Positions 36,833-44,744 of a stretch of DNA of 64,000 nucleotides are shown piece by piece. How positions within the stretch are numbered: position 1 is the stretch's first letter; every line of letters starts with the position of its first letter. Source of the stretch: JBDSSS01 sp963764195 (GTDB lineage: Bacteria; Actinomycetota; Actinomycetes; Actinomycetales; Dermatophilaceae); contig CAVXRG010000008.1 of NCBI GenBank assembly GCA_963764195.1, forward strand, positions 1-64,000, read 5' to 3'. The notes under the pieces are model-generated. The model was given only the letters and a program-made list of their open reading frames with translations, did no database searches and was not told the DNA's origin. Made by a program: the position numbers and the translations under genes.

Positions 36833-37396
36833 GTGGTCAGCGACATCGTCTTCTGGGTGATGACCGTCGTCGGGGTGGTGATGGGCGCCGCCGTCTTCGT
36901 CGTCGACTCGATGGCCCGGGCCACCTATGCGCTCGCCCTGTCGTTCATCGCGGTCGGCGTGCAGGTGCTGCTGCTCCACCAGGACTACGTCGGCGTCATC
37001 ACGATCCTCATGATGGTGATGGAGATGGCCGTCATGGCGGTCTACATGGTGATGTTCATGGGGATGAACCCGGCGCTCATGCCGATGAGCATGGTCCACG
37101 ACAAGCGCAAGGCGCTCGCCGCGGCGGCCGCCACCTTCGTCGTCCTCGCGGCCGGTGCGCTGCTCATCCCCTGGCCGTCCCGGCGGGGAGCCCCCACCGG
37201 TGACACGACGCGGGCCCTCGGTGAGGCCCTGATGGGCAGCAAGATGCTCGTCATGACCGTCGTCAGCCCGGTCATGGTCGCGACGATCGTCGCCGGAGTC
37301 GTCATCGCCTCGAAGCGCAGCCGCTACGACCGGCTCGGGGACGACCTCGACCGCGCCGTCGCCGACGACCCACAGCCCGGGGGAGTGGGCCGATGA
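36833..37396 (+). CDS. nuoJ: NuoJ-like subunit
   Basis: A 187-residue protein with five hydrophobic helices, in the order and spacing of NuoJ/ND6 (VFVVDSMARATYALALSFIAVGVQVLLL, then VGVITILMMVMEMAVMAVYMVMF). It is Met-rich in the second helix region. GTG 36833 follows nuoH almost directly, and the stop overlaps nuoK (ATGA). Confidence 0.82.
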   Translation: MVSDIVFWVMTVVGVVMGAAVFVVDSMARATYALALSFIAVGVQVLLLHQDYVGVITILMMVMEMAVMAVYMVMFMGMNPALMPMSMVHDKRKALAAAAATFVVLAAGALLIPWPSRRGAPTGDTTRALGEALMGSKMLVMTVVSPVMVATIVAGVVIASKRSRYDRLGDDLDRAVADDPQPGGVGR

Positions 37397-37695
37397 CGAT
37401 CCAGACCGTGCTCCTCGTCGCCGCCGCCCTCTTCAGCATCGGGCTCTACGGCGCGATCTCCCAGCAGGTCGTCGTCATGGTGATGATGGGCCTCGAGCTG
37501 ATGATCAACGGGGTCATCCTCGCCGCGGCCGGCTTCTGGTGGTTCCTCTCACCCGACCCCAGCGGCCAGGTGCTGCTCATGGTCGTCATCGCGGCGATGA
37601 CGGTCGAGATGGCGATGGGCTTCGCCGTCGCGACGCTGCTCCACCGCGACCACGAGGCCGACATGACCGACATGGCGGGGGACCTCTCGGGATGA
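37393..37695 (+). CDS. nuoK: NuoK-like subunit
   Basis: A 100-residue three-helix NuoK/ND4L. Both membrane glutamates of the family are kept: GLELMIN in helix 2 and MTVEMAMGFAVATLL in helix 3. The C-terminus is acidic and Met/His-containing. Both ends overlap neighbours by ATGA. Confidence 0.87.
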   Translation: MTIQTVLLVAAALFSIGLYGAISQQVVVMVMMGLELMINGVILAAAGFWWFLSPDPSGQVLLMVVIAAMTVEMAMGFAVATLLHRDHEADMTDMAGDLSG

Positions 37696-39693
37696 CCGAC
37701 ACCTCCGCCACCGCAGCCACCACCGCAGCGCAGATCGCGCTCTGGCTCCTCGTCGCCCTGCCCGCCGGGGCCGGGGGAGCGCTCCTCGTGCTCCCCGCCC
37801 TGCGCCGCGCCGCCGTCCCGATCAGCCTCACCGTGTCGAGCCTCGTCGTCGCGCTCTCCGCCGTCGCGGTGACCACCCGGCCGAGCGTCTCGATCCCCTT
37901 CGTCGCCGGGTCCGACCTCGGCCTCGCCGTCGACGGGCTGTCGGCGTTCGTCCTGCCGATGGTCACGGTGGTCACCCTCCTCGTCCTCGTCTTCGCCGCC
38001 GGCGACGTGCGGACCGACCGCGCCCGCTTCCACGGGCTGATGCTCCTCTTCTCCGCCGCGGCCTCGCTGACCGCGACAGCGACGACGCTGCCCACCCTGC
38101 TCGTCGGGTGGGAGGTGATGGGCGCGATGTCCTACGCCCTCATCGGCTTCTGGTGGTGGGACGACAGCCGCGTCTCCGCAGGCCTCACCGCCTTCCTCAC
38201 GACGCGGGCCGCCGACCTCGGCCTCTACCTCGCAGCCGGCGCGGCGCTCGCGGGCGGCAGCGGCCTCGCCCTCGCCGACCTCACCTCGACGGCCTCCCCG
38301 TGGCGGGACGTGCTCGTGGCCGGCCTCCTCGTCTCCGCGCTCGGCAAGGCCGCCCAGCTGCCCTTCTCCTTCTGGCTCTCGCGCGCCATGGAGGGTCCGA
38401 GCCCGGTCAGCGCCCTGCTCCACTCGGCCGCGATGGTGGCGATGGGCGGCTACCTGCTGCTGCGGGCGGAGCCGCTCCTCGCGTCGACCGGCTGGGCCCC
38501 GGCGGTCACGGCGTGGGTCGGGGTGCTGACCGCGATCGCGCTCGGCGTCGTCGCGCTCGCCCAGCACGACCTCAAGCAGCTGCTCGCTGCCTCGACCGGC
38601 TCGCAGCTCGGGTTCGTCGTGCTCGCCGCCGGAGTGGGCGCGGTCGCCGGCGGCACGACCCAGCTCGTCGCGCACGCCGCCACCAAGGCGCTGCTCTTCC
38701 TCGCCGCCGGGTCCTGGCTCACCGCGCTAGGCACGAAGCACCTCGACGGCCTCGTCGGGGTCGCCCGCCGCTGGCCGCTCGTCGGCTGGTGCGCGACCGT
38801 GGGCGCGCTCGCGCTCGCCGGGGTGCCCCCGCTGTCGCTGTGGGCGACGAAGGACGCCGTCCTCGCCGGGGCGCTCGAGCAGTCGGTCTGGCTGTATGCC
38901 GCCGGGCTGGCAGCGGCGGGCCTGTCAGCGGCATACGCCGCCCGCATCCTCGTCGTCGTATGGCGCTCGACCGACGGTCGCGAGGAGCGGGCGCGCGTCC
39001 ACCTCGACGAGGAGGAGGAGGGCACCCGCGAGGTCACCACGTGGCAGCGTGTCCCCCTCGTGCTGCTGGCCGCCGGCGCCGCCGTCCTCGGGTTGCTCGC
39101 CCTGCCGCCGGTCGCAGACGCGATGGCCGGGGCCGTGGGGGCCGGTGATCCCGGGAGCGCGGCCGCCTCCCCGGTCGAGCTGGCGACCTCCGGCGTGCTC
39201 GCGCTCGCCGTCGTCCTCCTGTTCGTCGTGCTCGCGCGCCGCGGCAGCCGCTGGCTGGAGACGCCGGGCAGCTCGTGGCTGGGGTCGTGGCTGGGGTCGT
39301 GGCTCGGCCTCGAGTCGGCAGCCCACCGCGTCGTCGTCCGCCCGACGCTGGCCCTGGCCGGCCCGGCTCGACCGGCTCGACCGCGGGCTCGACCGCGGCG
39401 TGGGGGCGGTCGCGGGTGCGGCGCTGGGCCTGTCCCGCGGTGCGGCCGGCGTTGACGGCGGGCTCGACCGCGGCGTCAGCGGCGTTGCGGCCCGGACCGT
39501 TCGGCTCGGCCACCTCGCGACCTCGGTCGAGCGCGGGGTCGACGCGCTCGTCCAGGGCCTCGCCGCCCGGGTGCGCGGCCTCGGTCGCCTCGCCCGCCGC
39601 CCCCAGACCGGGCAGCTCCACCACTACTACCTCGAGGCGGTCGCGGTCCTCGCCGCCGCCCTCCTGCTCCTGCTCCTGCTCACGGTGAGGTGA
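37692..39693 (+). CDS. nuoL: NuoL-like subunit, apparent +1 frameshift near 39360
   Basis: Codes for about 660 residues in two frames. The first frame (37692 to the shift) holds the antiporter-like core: GWEVMGAMSYALIGFWW with its Glu, GKAAQLPFSFWLSRAMEGPSPVSALLHSA and HAATKALLFLAAG with its Lys. Near 39355-39365 (GGCCCGGCTC) the family-like reading moves to the next frame, RLDRLDRGLDRGVGAVAG, continuing to QLHHYYLEAVAVLAAALLLL, a normal NuoL end. That stop overlaps nuoM (GTGA), as at the other junctions, which supports the second frame. Without the shift the protein ends at 39455 in Arg-rich nonsense. One extra C in the CCC would explain it; sequencing error and real mutation are both possible. 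Confidence 0.8.
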
Positions 39694-41186
39694 ACGTGCT
39701 CAGCGTCCTCGTGTTCCTTCCGCTCCTCGCGGCGATCGTCCTCGTGGCGGCGCCGTCACTCGGCGACGCCGCGGCCCGCTGGACCTGGGTGACCGTGTCC
39801 GCCGTCGAGGTGGTCCTCGTCGCCGTGGTGTGGGCCCGCTACGAGACCCCCGCGGCGGGGCGGCTCGCGCTCGACGAGAAGGTGGCGTGGATCCCGGGCG
39901 TGCGCAGCAGCTACCACGTCGGGGTCGACGGGCTCTCGCTGCCGCTCGTCGCGATGACGGCCGTCGTCTTCCTCGCCTGCGCCGTCTACTCGCTGCGCGA
40001 AGCCCGGCGGCCGCGCCTGCAGGCGGCCCTGCTCCTCTTCCTCCAGAGCGTGAGCCTCGGGCTGTTCGTGTCGGCCGACCTCATCCTCTTCTTCGTCTTC
40101 TTCGACCTGTCGATCGTCGCGATGTACTTCCTCATCGCCGGCTGGGGCCACGAGAACGCCGCCCGCTCGGCGCTCCAGTTCTTCCTCTACACCTTCCTCG
40201 GGTCGCTCGCACTGCTCGTCGGCTTCATCGGCCTCTACGTCGCGGCCGACCCGCACACGTTCGACATGCTCGAGCTCACGGCGGCGATGCCGCTGGCGGG
40301 TCGTGGCCTCGCGGGCGGGCTTGTCCTCGCGGCAATCCTCGTCGGCCTCGCGGTGAAGACCCCGACGGTCCCCTTCCACACGTGGCTCCCGCCCGCCCAC
40401 ACGGATGCCTCGGCGGTCGGGTCCGCGGTGCTCGCGGCCGTCCTGCTCAAGATGGGCACCTACGGCTTCGTCCGGATCGCGATGCCGATGCTGCCCGACG
40501 CGTGGCGCTCGTGGGCGTGGGTCGTCATCGTCGTCGGCATCGTCTCGGTGCTCTACGGCGCCCTCGTCGCCCTGGCCCAGACCAACCTCAAGCGGATGGT
40601 CGCCTACACCTCGGTCAACCACATGGGCTACGTCGTCATGGCCGTCGGGGCCGCGGGGCTCGTCGCGGGCGACACCGCCGCCGCGCGGCAGGTCGCCGTG
40701 ACCGGCGCCGTGACGCAGATGGTGAGCCACGGCCTCATCACCGGCGCGCTCTTCCTCCTCGTCGGAACCCTGCACCAGCGCACCGGGACCTACGAGATGG
40801 AGCGGTTCGGCGGACTGGCCCGCTCGGCCCCCCGCCTCGCCGGCCTCTTCGCCGTCGGCGCCTTCGCCTCCCTCGGGCTGCCCGCGCTGTCGGGCTTCAT
40901 CGCCGAGTTCCAGATCTTCGCCGGCAGCATCGCGGTCGCGCCCGTCACCGCGGTGGCGCTGCTCGGCATCCTCGTCACCGCCGCGCTCTTCCTCCGGTCG
41001 CTCCAGCGCGTCTTCACCGGGGACGAGCAGGGCGCCTCGGTCGGCTTCGAGGACCTGCACCGCCGCGAGGTCGCCGCGACCGGGCTGCTGCTCGCCCTGT
41101 CGCTGCTGATCGGGGTCTTCCCGCGGCCGCTGCTGTCCGTCATCGAGCCGGCGGCCGCGAGCGTCGTCACGCTCCTCGGGCGCTAG
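39690..41186 (+). CDS. nuoM: NuoM-like subunit
   Basis: A 498-residue antiporter-like subunit with about fourteen helices. Visible: GVDGLSLPLVAMTAVVF, KTPTVPFHTWLPPAHTDAS (helix 7 with Lys), NLKRMVAYTSVNHMGYV and MVSHGLITGALFLLVG. The helix-5 motif reads FFDLSIVAMYFLIAGWG where NuoM has FFE...PMYFLI, so the key Glu is Asp. GTG 39690 overlaps the nuoL stop. Confidence 0.9.
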   Translation: MNVLSVLVFLPLLAAIVLVAAPSLGDAAARWTWVTVSAVEVVLVAVVWARYETPAAGRLALDEKVAWIPGVRSSYHVGVDGLSLPLVAMTAVVFLACAVYSLREARRPRLQAALLLFLQSVSLGLFVSADLILFFVFFDLSIVAMYFLIAGWGHENAARSALQFFLYTFLGSLALLVGFIGLYVAADPHTFDMLELTAAMPLAGRGLAGGLVLAAILVGLAVKTPTVPFHTWLPPAHTDASAVGSAVLAAVLLKMGTYGFVRIAMPMLPDAWRSWAWVVIVVGIVSVLYGALVALAQTNLKRMVAYTSVNHMGYVVMAVGAAGLVAGDTAAARQVAVTGAVTQMVSHGLITGALFLLVGTLHQRTGTYEMERFGGLARSAPRLAGLFAVGAFASLGLPALSGFIAEFQIFAGSIAVAPVTAVALLGILVTAALFLRSLQRVFTGDEQGASVGFEDLHRREVAATGLLLALSLLIGVFPRPLLSVIEPAAASVVTLLGR

Positions 41187-41189
41187 CCG

Positions 41190-42596
41190 GTGGAGATGCG
41201 CCCGCTCCTGCTCCTGCCGGAGATCCTCCTGTTCGTCGGCGGCCTCGCCGCGCTGATGGGGGGATCCTTCCTGCCCCGCACCCGGCAGTGGGTCACCCGG
41301 GTCATCGCGGCGGTCGCGCTCGTCGCGAGCATCGTGGCGGCGGCGGTCGCGCTGACGGGGCCCCCGCAGGCCGCCTTCGAGGGGACGTATGCCGTCGACA
41401 CCGCCACCGGCGTCGCCCGGATCGCCGCCGGGCTGGGCGCACTGCTCGTCCTCGGCCTCGCGGGTGACGAGCTGACCGGCGCGGTCCGCGAGAGCGAGAC
41501 CTACGCGCTGGTCCTCTTCGCGACGACGGGCACCGTCGTGCTCGCCGGGGCCCGGGACCTGCTCGTCCTGGCCGTCGCCTTCCTGCTCGCCAGCATCCCG
41601 CTCTACGGGTTGATCGGGATGGTGCGGACCGCCCGCGGGTCCGAGGCGGCGATGAAGACCTACCTGATGGGTGCGCTCTTCGGGATCCTCCTGCTGCTCG
41701 GGGTGACGATCCTGTCCGGCGTCACCGGCAGCACGCTCCACACCGACCTGGCGGCCCGGCTCGGGGACGCGCCGCCGGCGGCCGTCGCCGCCGGGCTGCT
41801 CGCCGTCGTCGCGGGCCTGATGTTCGAGGCCGGGGCGGTGCCGGCCCACTTCTGGGTTCCCGACGCTGCGCAGGGCACGAGCGGGACCGTCGCGACCTTC
41901 CTCACCACGGTGCCCAAGGTCGGCGCCCTCGTCGCGGTCTACCGGCTCGTCCTCGTCCTGCCCGACACGGTCGCCTGGCCGCTGCTCATCGGACTGCTCG
42001 CGGTGGCCAGCATGACGCTCGGCAACCTCGCGGCCTTCTGGCAGCAGGACCCGCGCCGCCTGCTCGGCTGGTCGACCGTGAGCCAGGTCGGCTTCCTCCT
42101 CGTCCCCGTCGCCGTCGCGCGGGCGACCGACCTGGCCCTGCCGTCCCTGCTCCTCTACCTCGGTGGCTACGTCGCCACCAACGTCGCGGCCTTCGCCGTC
42201 ACGACGGCCCTGCCGGACCGGCGGACGCTCGCTGACTACCGGGGTCTCTCACGCTCGCGGCCGGGGCTGGCCGCGGCCCTCGTCGTCGCGCTGCTCGGCC
42301 TCGTCGGCACCCCGCCGACCGTCCTGTTCGTCGGCAAGCTGACGACGGCGACCGCGGCATGGGACGGCGGGATGGCCTGGCTGACGGTCGCCGTCTTCGT
42401 CAACAGCCTGCTCAGTCTCTTCTACTACCTCCGCTGGGTCATCCCGGCCTTCTCCTCGCCGGCCGACGAGCAGCGAGAAGGACGCCACGGCAGGTGGTCG
42501 GGCCCCGTGGCCGTCGGGGCTGCCGCGTTGAGCGTGGCGCTCGGCGTCGGGGGAGGCCTCGTCTGGGCCGTCACCGGTGGGCCCCTGCTTCCCTGA
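41190..42596 (+). CDS. nuoN: NuoN-like subunit
   Basis: A 468-residue antiporter-like subunit. Visible: KTYLMGALFGILLLLG, FEAGAVPAHFWVPDAAQGTSG, FWQQDPRRLLGWSTVSQVGF and LLGLVGTPPTVLFVGKL. The helix-5 motif is AVAFLLASIPLYGLIG; aligned with ELISLPLFGL of true NuoN, the conserved Glu is replaced by Leu. GTG 41190 follows nuoM by three bases. Last gene of the cluster; the next gene is on the other strand. Confidence 0.9.
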   Translation: MEMRPLLLLPEILLFVGGLAALMGGSFLPRTRQWVTRVIAAVALVASIVAAAVALTGPPQAAFEGTYAVDTATGVARIAAGLGALLVLGLAGDELTGAVRESETYALVLFATTGTVVLAGARDLLVLAVAFLLASIPLYGLIGMVRTARGSEAAMKTYLMGALFGILLLLGVTILSGVTGSTLHTDLAARLGDAPPAAVAAGLLAVVAGLMFEAGAVPAHFWVPDAAQGTSGTVATFLTTVPKVGALVAVYRLVLVLPDTVAWPLLIGLLAVASMTLGNLAAFWQQDPRRLLGWSTVSQVGFLLVPVAVARATDLALPSLLLYLGGYVATNVAAFAVTTALPDRRTLADYRGLSRSRPGLAAALVVALLGLVGTPPTVLFVGKLTTATAAWDGGMAWLTVAVFVNSLLSLFYYLRWVIPAFSSPADEQREGRHGRWSGPVAVGAAALSVALGVGGGLVWAVTGGPLLP

Positions 42597-42616
42597 GTGG
42601 CTGGGAGCTCACCGCA

Positions 42617-43012
42617 TCATGTGGCCAGAGCCCGACTGATGCTCGACAGGGCGGCCGGGTCGGCCAGCTTCAGGCCGGCGAGGTCGGTGGGCCGGAACCA
42701 CCGAAGGTCGTCGTGCTCATCGGGTGCGCAGTTGACCGGCTCTCGGTCCCAACGCGTCACGACGAACGCATGCACGTCAAGGGTGGGGTCGTTGAACGTC
42801 ATGGGGATCGGCACGGGATCGTGGATGTGGACACCGAGTTCCTCGAAGCACTCCCGGATGACCGCCTCGCGAGGCGACTCGCCGGTCTCGACATGTCCGC
42901 CGACGAGGTCCCAGCAGTCCGGGTACCACTGACGTGACGGATGGCGGTGCACCAGCAGCACGAGACCGTCGCGAACGAGTGCGGCGACCGCTATCGGAGT
43001 CCGGGGGACCAT
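42617..43012 (-). CDS. NUDIX hydrolase
   Basis: A 131-residue protein with a complete Nudix box: GHVETGESPREAVIRECFEE then LGV, giving G-x5-E-x7-RE-U-x-EE-x-G-U. Such enzymes cleave nucleoside diphosphates linked to another group; the short N-terminal strand and lack of extra domains point to an MutT-like housecleaning role, substrate unknown. The ATG at 43012 has TAGCCT seven bases upstream, so it is probably leaderless. Confidence 0.9.
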   Translation of the reverse strand: MVPRTPIAVAALVRDGLVLLVHRHPSRQWYPDCWDLVGGHVETGESPREAVIRECFEELGVHIHDPVPIPMTFNDPTLDVHAFVVTRWDREPVNCAPDEHDDLRWFRPTDLAGLKLADPAALSSISRALAT

Positions 43013-43019
43013 GGCGGCA

Positions 43020-43025
43020 AGGCTA
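43020..43025 (-). promoter_or_regulatory. TAGCCT -10 hexamer, leaderless NUDIX start
   Basis: Ends seven bases before ATG 43012 on the minus strand. Confidence 0.5.
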
Positions 43026-43174
43026 CGTCTGCGGGCCGGTCAGGACGCGATCCACGCCCCGGGCGCCCTGACGGTGTTGAGTAGGTGGGATCGGGCGTCG
43101 ACGGGACATGGGACGACAGGACTTCCGGCCCGTCCGCCGAAACGTGCCGGCCCACACCGAGGGAGCCCAACGAG

Positions 43175-43744
43175 ATGAGACCACTTCGATACGCGATCAA
43201 CATCACCCTCGACGGGTGCTGCCACCACGAGGCAGGGCTGCCGCCCGACGAGGAGTCGATGCGCTTCTGGGCCGCAGAGCTGGAACGCGCCGATGCCCTG
43301 CTCTTCGGCCGGGTGACCTACGAGATGATGGAGTCGGCGTGGCGGCGGCCCGCCACGGGCACGTGGCCCGACTGGATGGATGACTGGGAGATCCCGTTCG
43401 CCGAGACCATGGACCGGACGAGGAAGCACGTCGTGTCGAGCACGCTGATCAGGGTCGACTGGAATGCCGAGCTCGTGCGAGGCGATGTCGGGCACGCGGT
43501 TCAGCGGCTCAAGCAGGAGCCGGGGGAGGGCCTGTTCGTCGGCGGGGTGACCCTTCCCCTGGCGTTGGCAGATCTGGGCCTGATCGACGAGTACCTGTTC
43601 CTCGTGCAGCCGGTCGTCGCCGGACGCGGGCCGACGTTGCTCTCCGGTCTGCGCGAACGCATCCGGTTCGAGCTGGTCGACCGCCATGAGTTCCGGTCGG
43701 GGGCGGTCGCCCTGCGATACCGGCCCACAGGGGCAACAGCGTGA
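43175..43744 (+). CDS. RibD C-terminal/dihydrofolate-reductase-like protein
   Basis: A 189-residue protein of the RibD_C (DHFR-like) group common in actinobacteria: YAINITLDGCCHH, ADALLFGRVTYEMM, KHVVSST and GLFVGGVTLPLALADLGLIDEYLFLVQPVVAGRG. These bind NADPH; true substrates are mostly unknown. ATG 43175 is preceded by GAGGGAG; the frame is open 30 codons earlier, without family-like residues. Confidence 0.85.
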   Translation: MRPLRYAINITLDGCCHHEAGLPPDEESMRFWAAELERADALLFGRVTYEMMESAWRRPATGTWPDWMDDWEIPFAETMDRTRKHVVSSTLIRVDWNAELVRGDVGHAVQRLKQEPGEGLFVGGVTLPLALADLGLIDEYLFLVQPVVAGRGPTLLSGLRERIRFELVDRHEFRSGAVALRYRPTGATA

Positions 43745-43813
43745 CGTGATGGGGCGGAGAGGGCGGCCAGTCGTGCTGATGACCCCCCTGCTGCGGTCGG
43801 ATGGTTGTGGTTC

Positions 43814-43838
43814 GGCGCTTGAAGCGCCATAATGGCGC
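43814..43838 (+). promoter_or_regulatory. Double palindromic operator of the vapBC pair
   Basis: Two perfect inverted repeats overlap: GGCGCTT-G-AAGCGCC at 43814-43828 and GCGCCAT-A-ATGGCGC at 43824-43838. They end one base before the antitoxin ATG. Ribbon-helix-helix antitoxins bind such sites to repress their own operon. Confidence 0.7.
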
Positions 43839-43839
43839 C

Positions 43840-44070
43840 ATGCCCAGCATCCAGATCAAGGACGTCCCGGAGAGCACCCACGCGGTGCTGCGCCAGCGGG
43901 CCGCAGCCGCGCACCAGTCGCTGCAGGAGTACCTGCGCTCCCGGCTGATCGCCGAGGCCAGCCAGCCCACGGTGGACGAGGTCCTGGACCGGGCCGGCGG
44001 TCGATCCGGCGGGTCGGTGCCGCTCACGGACGCAGTGCGGACCGTGCAGGGGGAACGTGCTCGTCGTTGA
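43840..44070 (+). CDS. vapB: FitA/VapB-type ribbon-helix-helix antitoxin
   Basis: A 76-residue antitoxin. PSIQIKDVPESTHAVLRQRAAAAHQSL fits the FitA-like ribbon-helix-helix fold, then EYLRSRLIAEAS; the C-terminal part would wrap the toxin. The ATG at 43840 comes directly after the double palindrome, so the mRNA leader is very short. The toxin start lies inside its 3' end (14-base overlap), typical of such pairs. Confidence 0.88.
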   Translation: MPSIQIKDVPESTHAVLRQRAAAAHQSLQEYLRSRLIAEASQPTVDEVLDRAGGRSGGSVPLTDAVRTVQGERARR

Positions 44071-44461
44071 CGCCAGCGTCCTTGTGGTCGCACTGGCTGA
44101 TGACGGCCCCGACGGGGACGCAGCGCGCACCCGGCTTCGCGGTGAGACGCTCGCCGCGCCGGAGCTGGTCGATCTCGAGGTCGTCTCGGTCCTGCGTCGT
44201 CAGCACCGGGTGGGGATGCTCGACCACCGCCGAGCGGGCCTGGCGATGACCGACCTCGCAGCCCTGCCGATGCACCGCGCTGCCCACCTGGCGCTGCTGC
44301 CTCGCTGTTGGGAGCTGCGGGACAACCTGACCACCTACGACGCCGCCTACGTCGCGCTGGCAGAGGCGCTGGGGGCGACGCTCCTGACCGGTGACCGACG
44401 ACTCGCCCGCGCAGCCGGCCCCACCTGCACCAGCGAGCTGCTCTCGACACCCCGCCGTTGA
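44057..44461 (+). CDS. vapC: VapC-type PIN-domain toxin
   Basis: A 134-residue PIN ribonuclease. Acidic residues of the metal site are visible: VVDASVL (Asp5), LVDLEVVSVL (Glu near 41), TYDAAYVALAEAL and LLTGDRRLAR. VapC toxins cut tRNA or rRNA when the antitoxin is degraded. It starts with GTG inside vapB. Confidence 0.9.
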   Translation: MLVVDASVLVVALADDGPDGDAARTRLRGETLAAPELVDLEVVSVLRRQHRVGMLDHRRAGLAMTDLAALPMHRAAHLALLPRCWELRDNLTTYDAAYVALAEALGATLLTGDRRLARAAGPTCTSELLSTPRR

Positions 44462-44557
44462 GCGACGTGCAACGTCCGGACCTGGTCGCGGACGGGACGG
44501 GTGAGCGACGTCCTCGTGACGCGGCATACCGCCGTCAGGGTCGAGCGGACAACGAAA

Positions 44558-44605
44558 CAGGACCCCGGCTCCACCGCGGGCGAGTGCGGGTGAGACGGGG
44601 TCCTG
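44558..44605 (-). terminator. Terminator between vapC and tRNA-Ala
   Basis: CAGGACCCCG (44558-44567) and CGGGGTCCTG (44596-44605) form a perfect ten-pair stem. On the minus strand the hairpin is followed by TTTCGTTGT, so it should end the tRNA-Ala transcript, and perhaps vapC from the other side. Confidence 0.6.
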
Positions 44606-44612
44606 CATCGGG

Positions 44613-44685
44613 TGGAGCTGCGGGGAATCGAACCCCGGACCTTCTCATTGCGAACGAGACGCGCTACCAACTGCGCTACAGCCCC
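44613..44685 (-). tRNA. tRNA-Ala (anticodon CGC)
   Basis: On the minus strand the acceptor stem is GGGGCTG with CAGCTCC, including the G3-U70 pair that marks alanine tRNAs. The anticodon loop TTCGCAA gives CGC; the T loop is GGTTCGATTCC. The CCA end is not encoded (CCC follows). Confidence 0.95.
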
Positions 44686-44744
44686 CTCTTGCGTGGGGAA
44701 CTGTAACACCACGCGGCCCTCCCGTTCCAACTCGCGGTGGGCGG

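Noticed and set aside
39240..39693. A separate small gene after a short NuoL
   Set aside because: The sequence continues the normal NuoL C-terminus and has no start or ribosome site of its own, so a frameshift is simpler.
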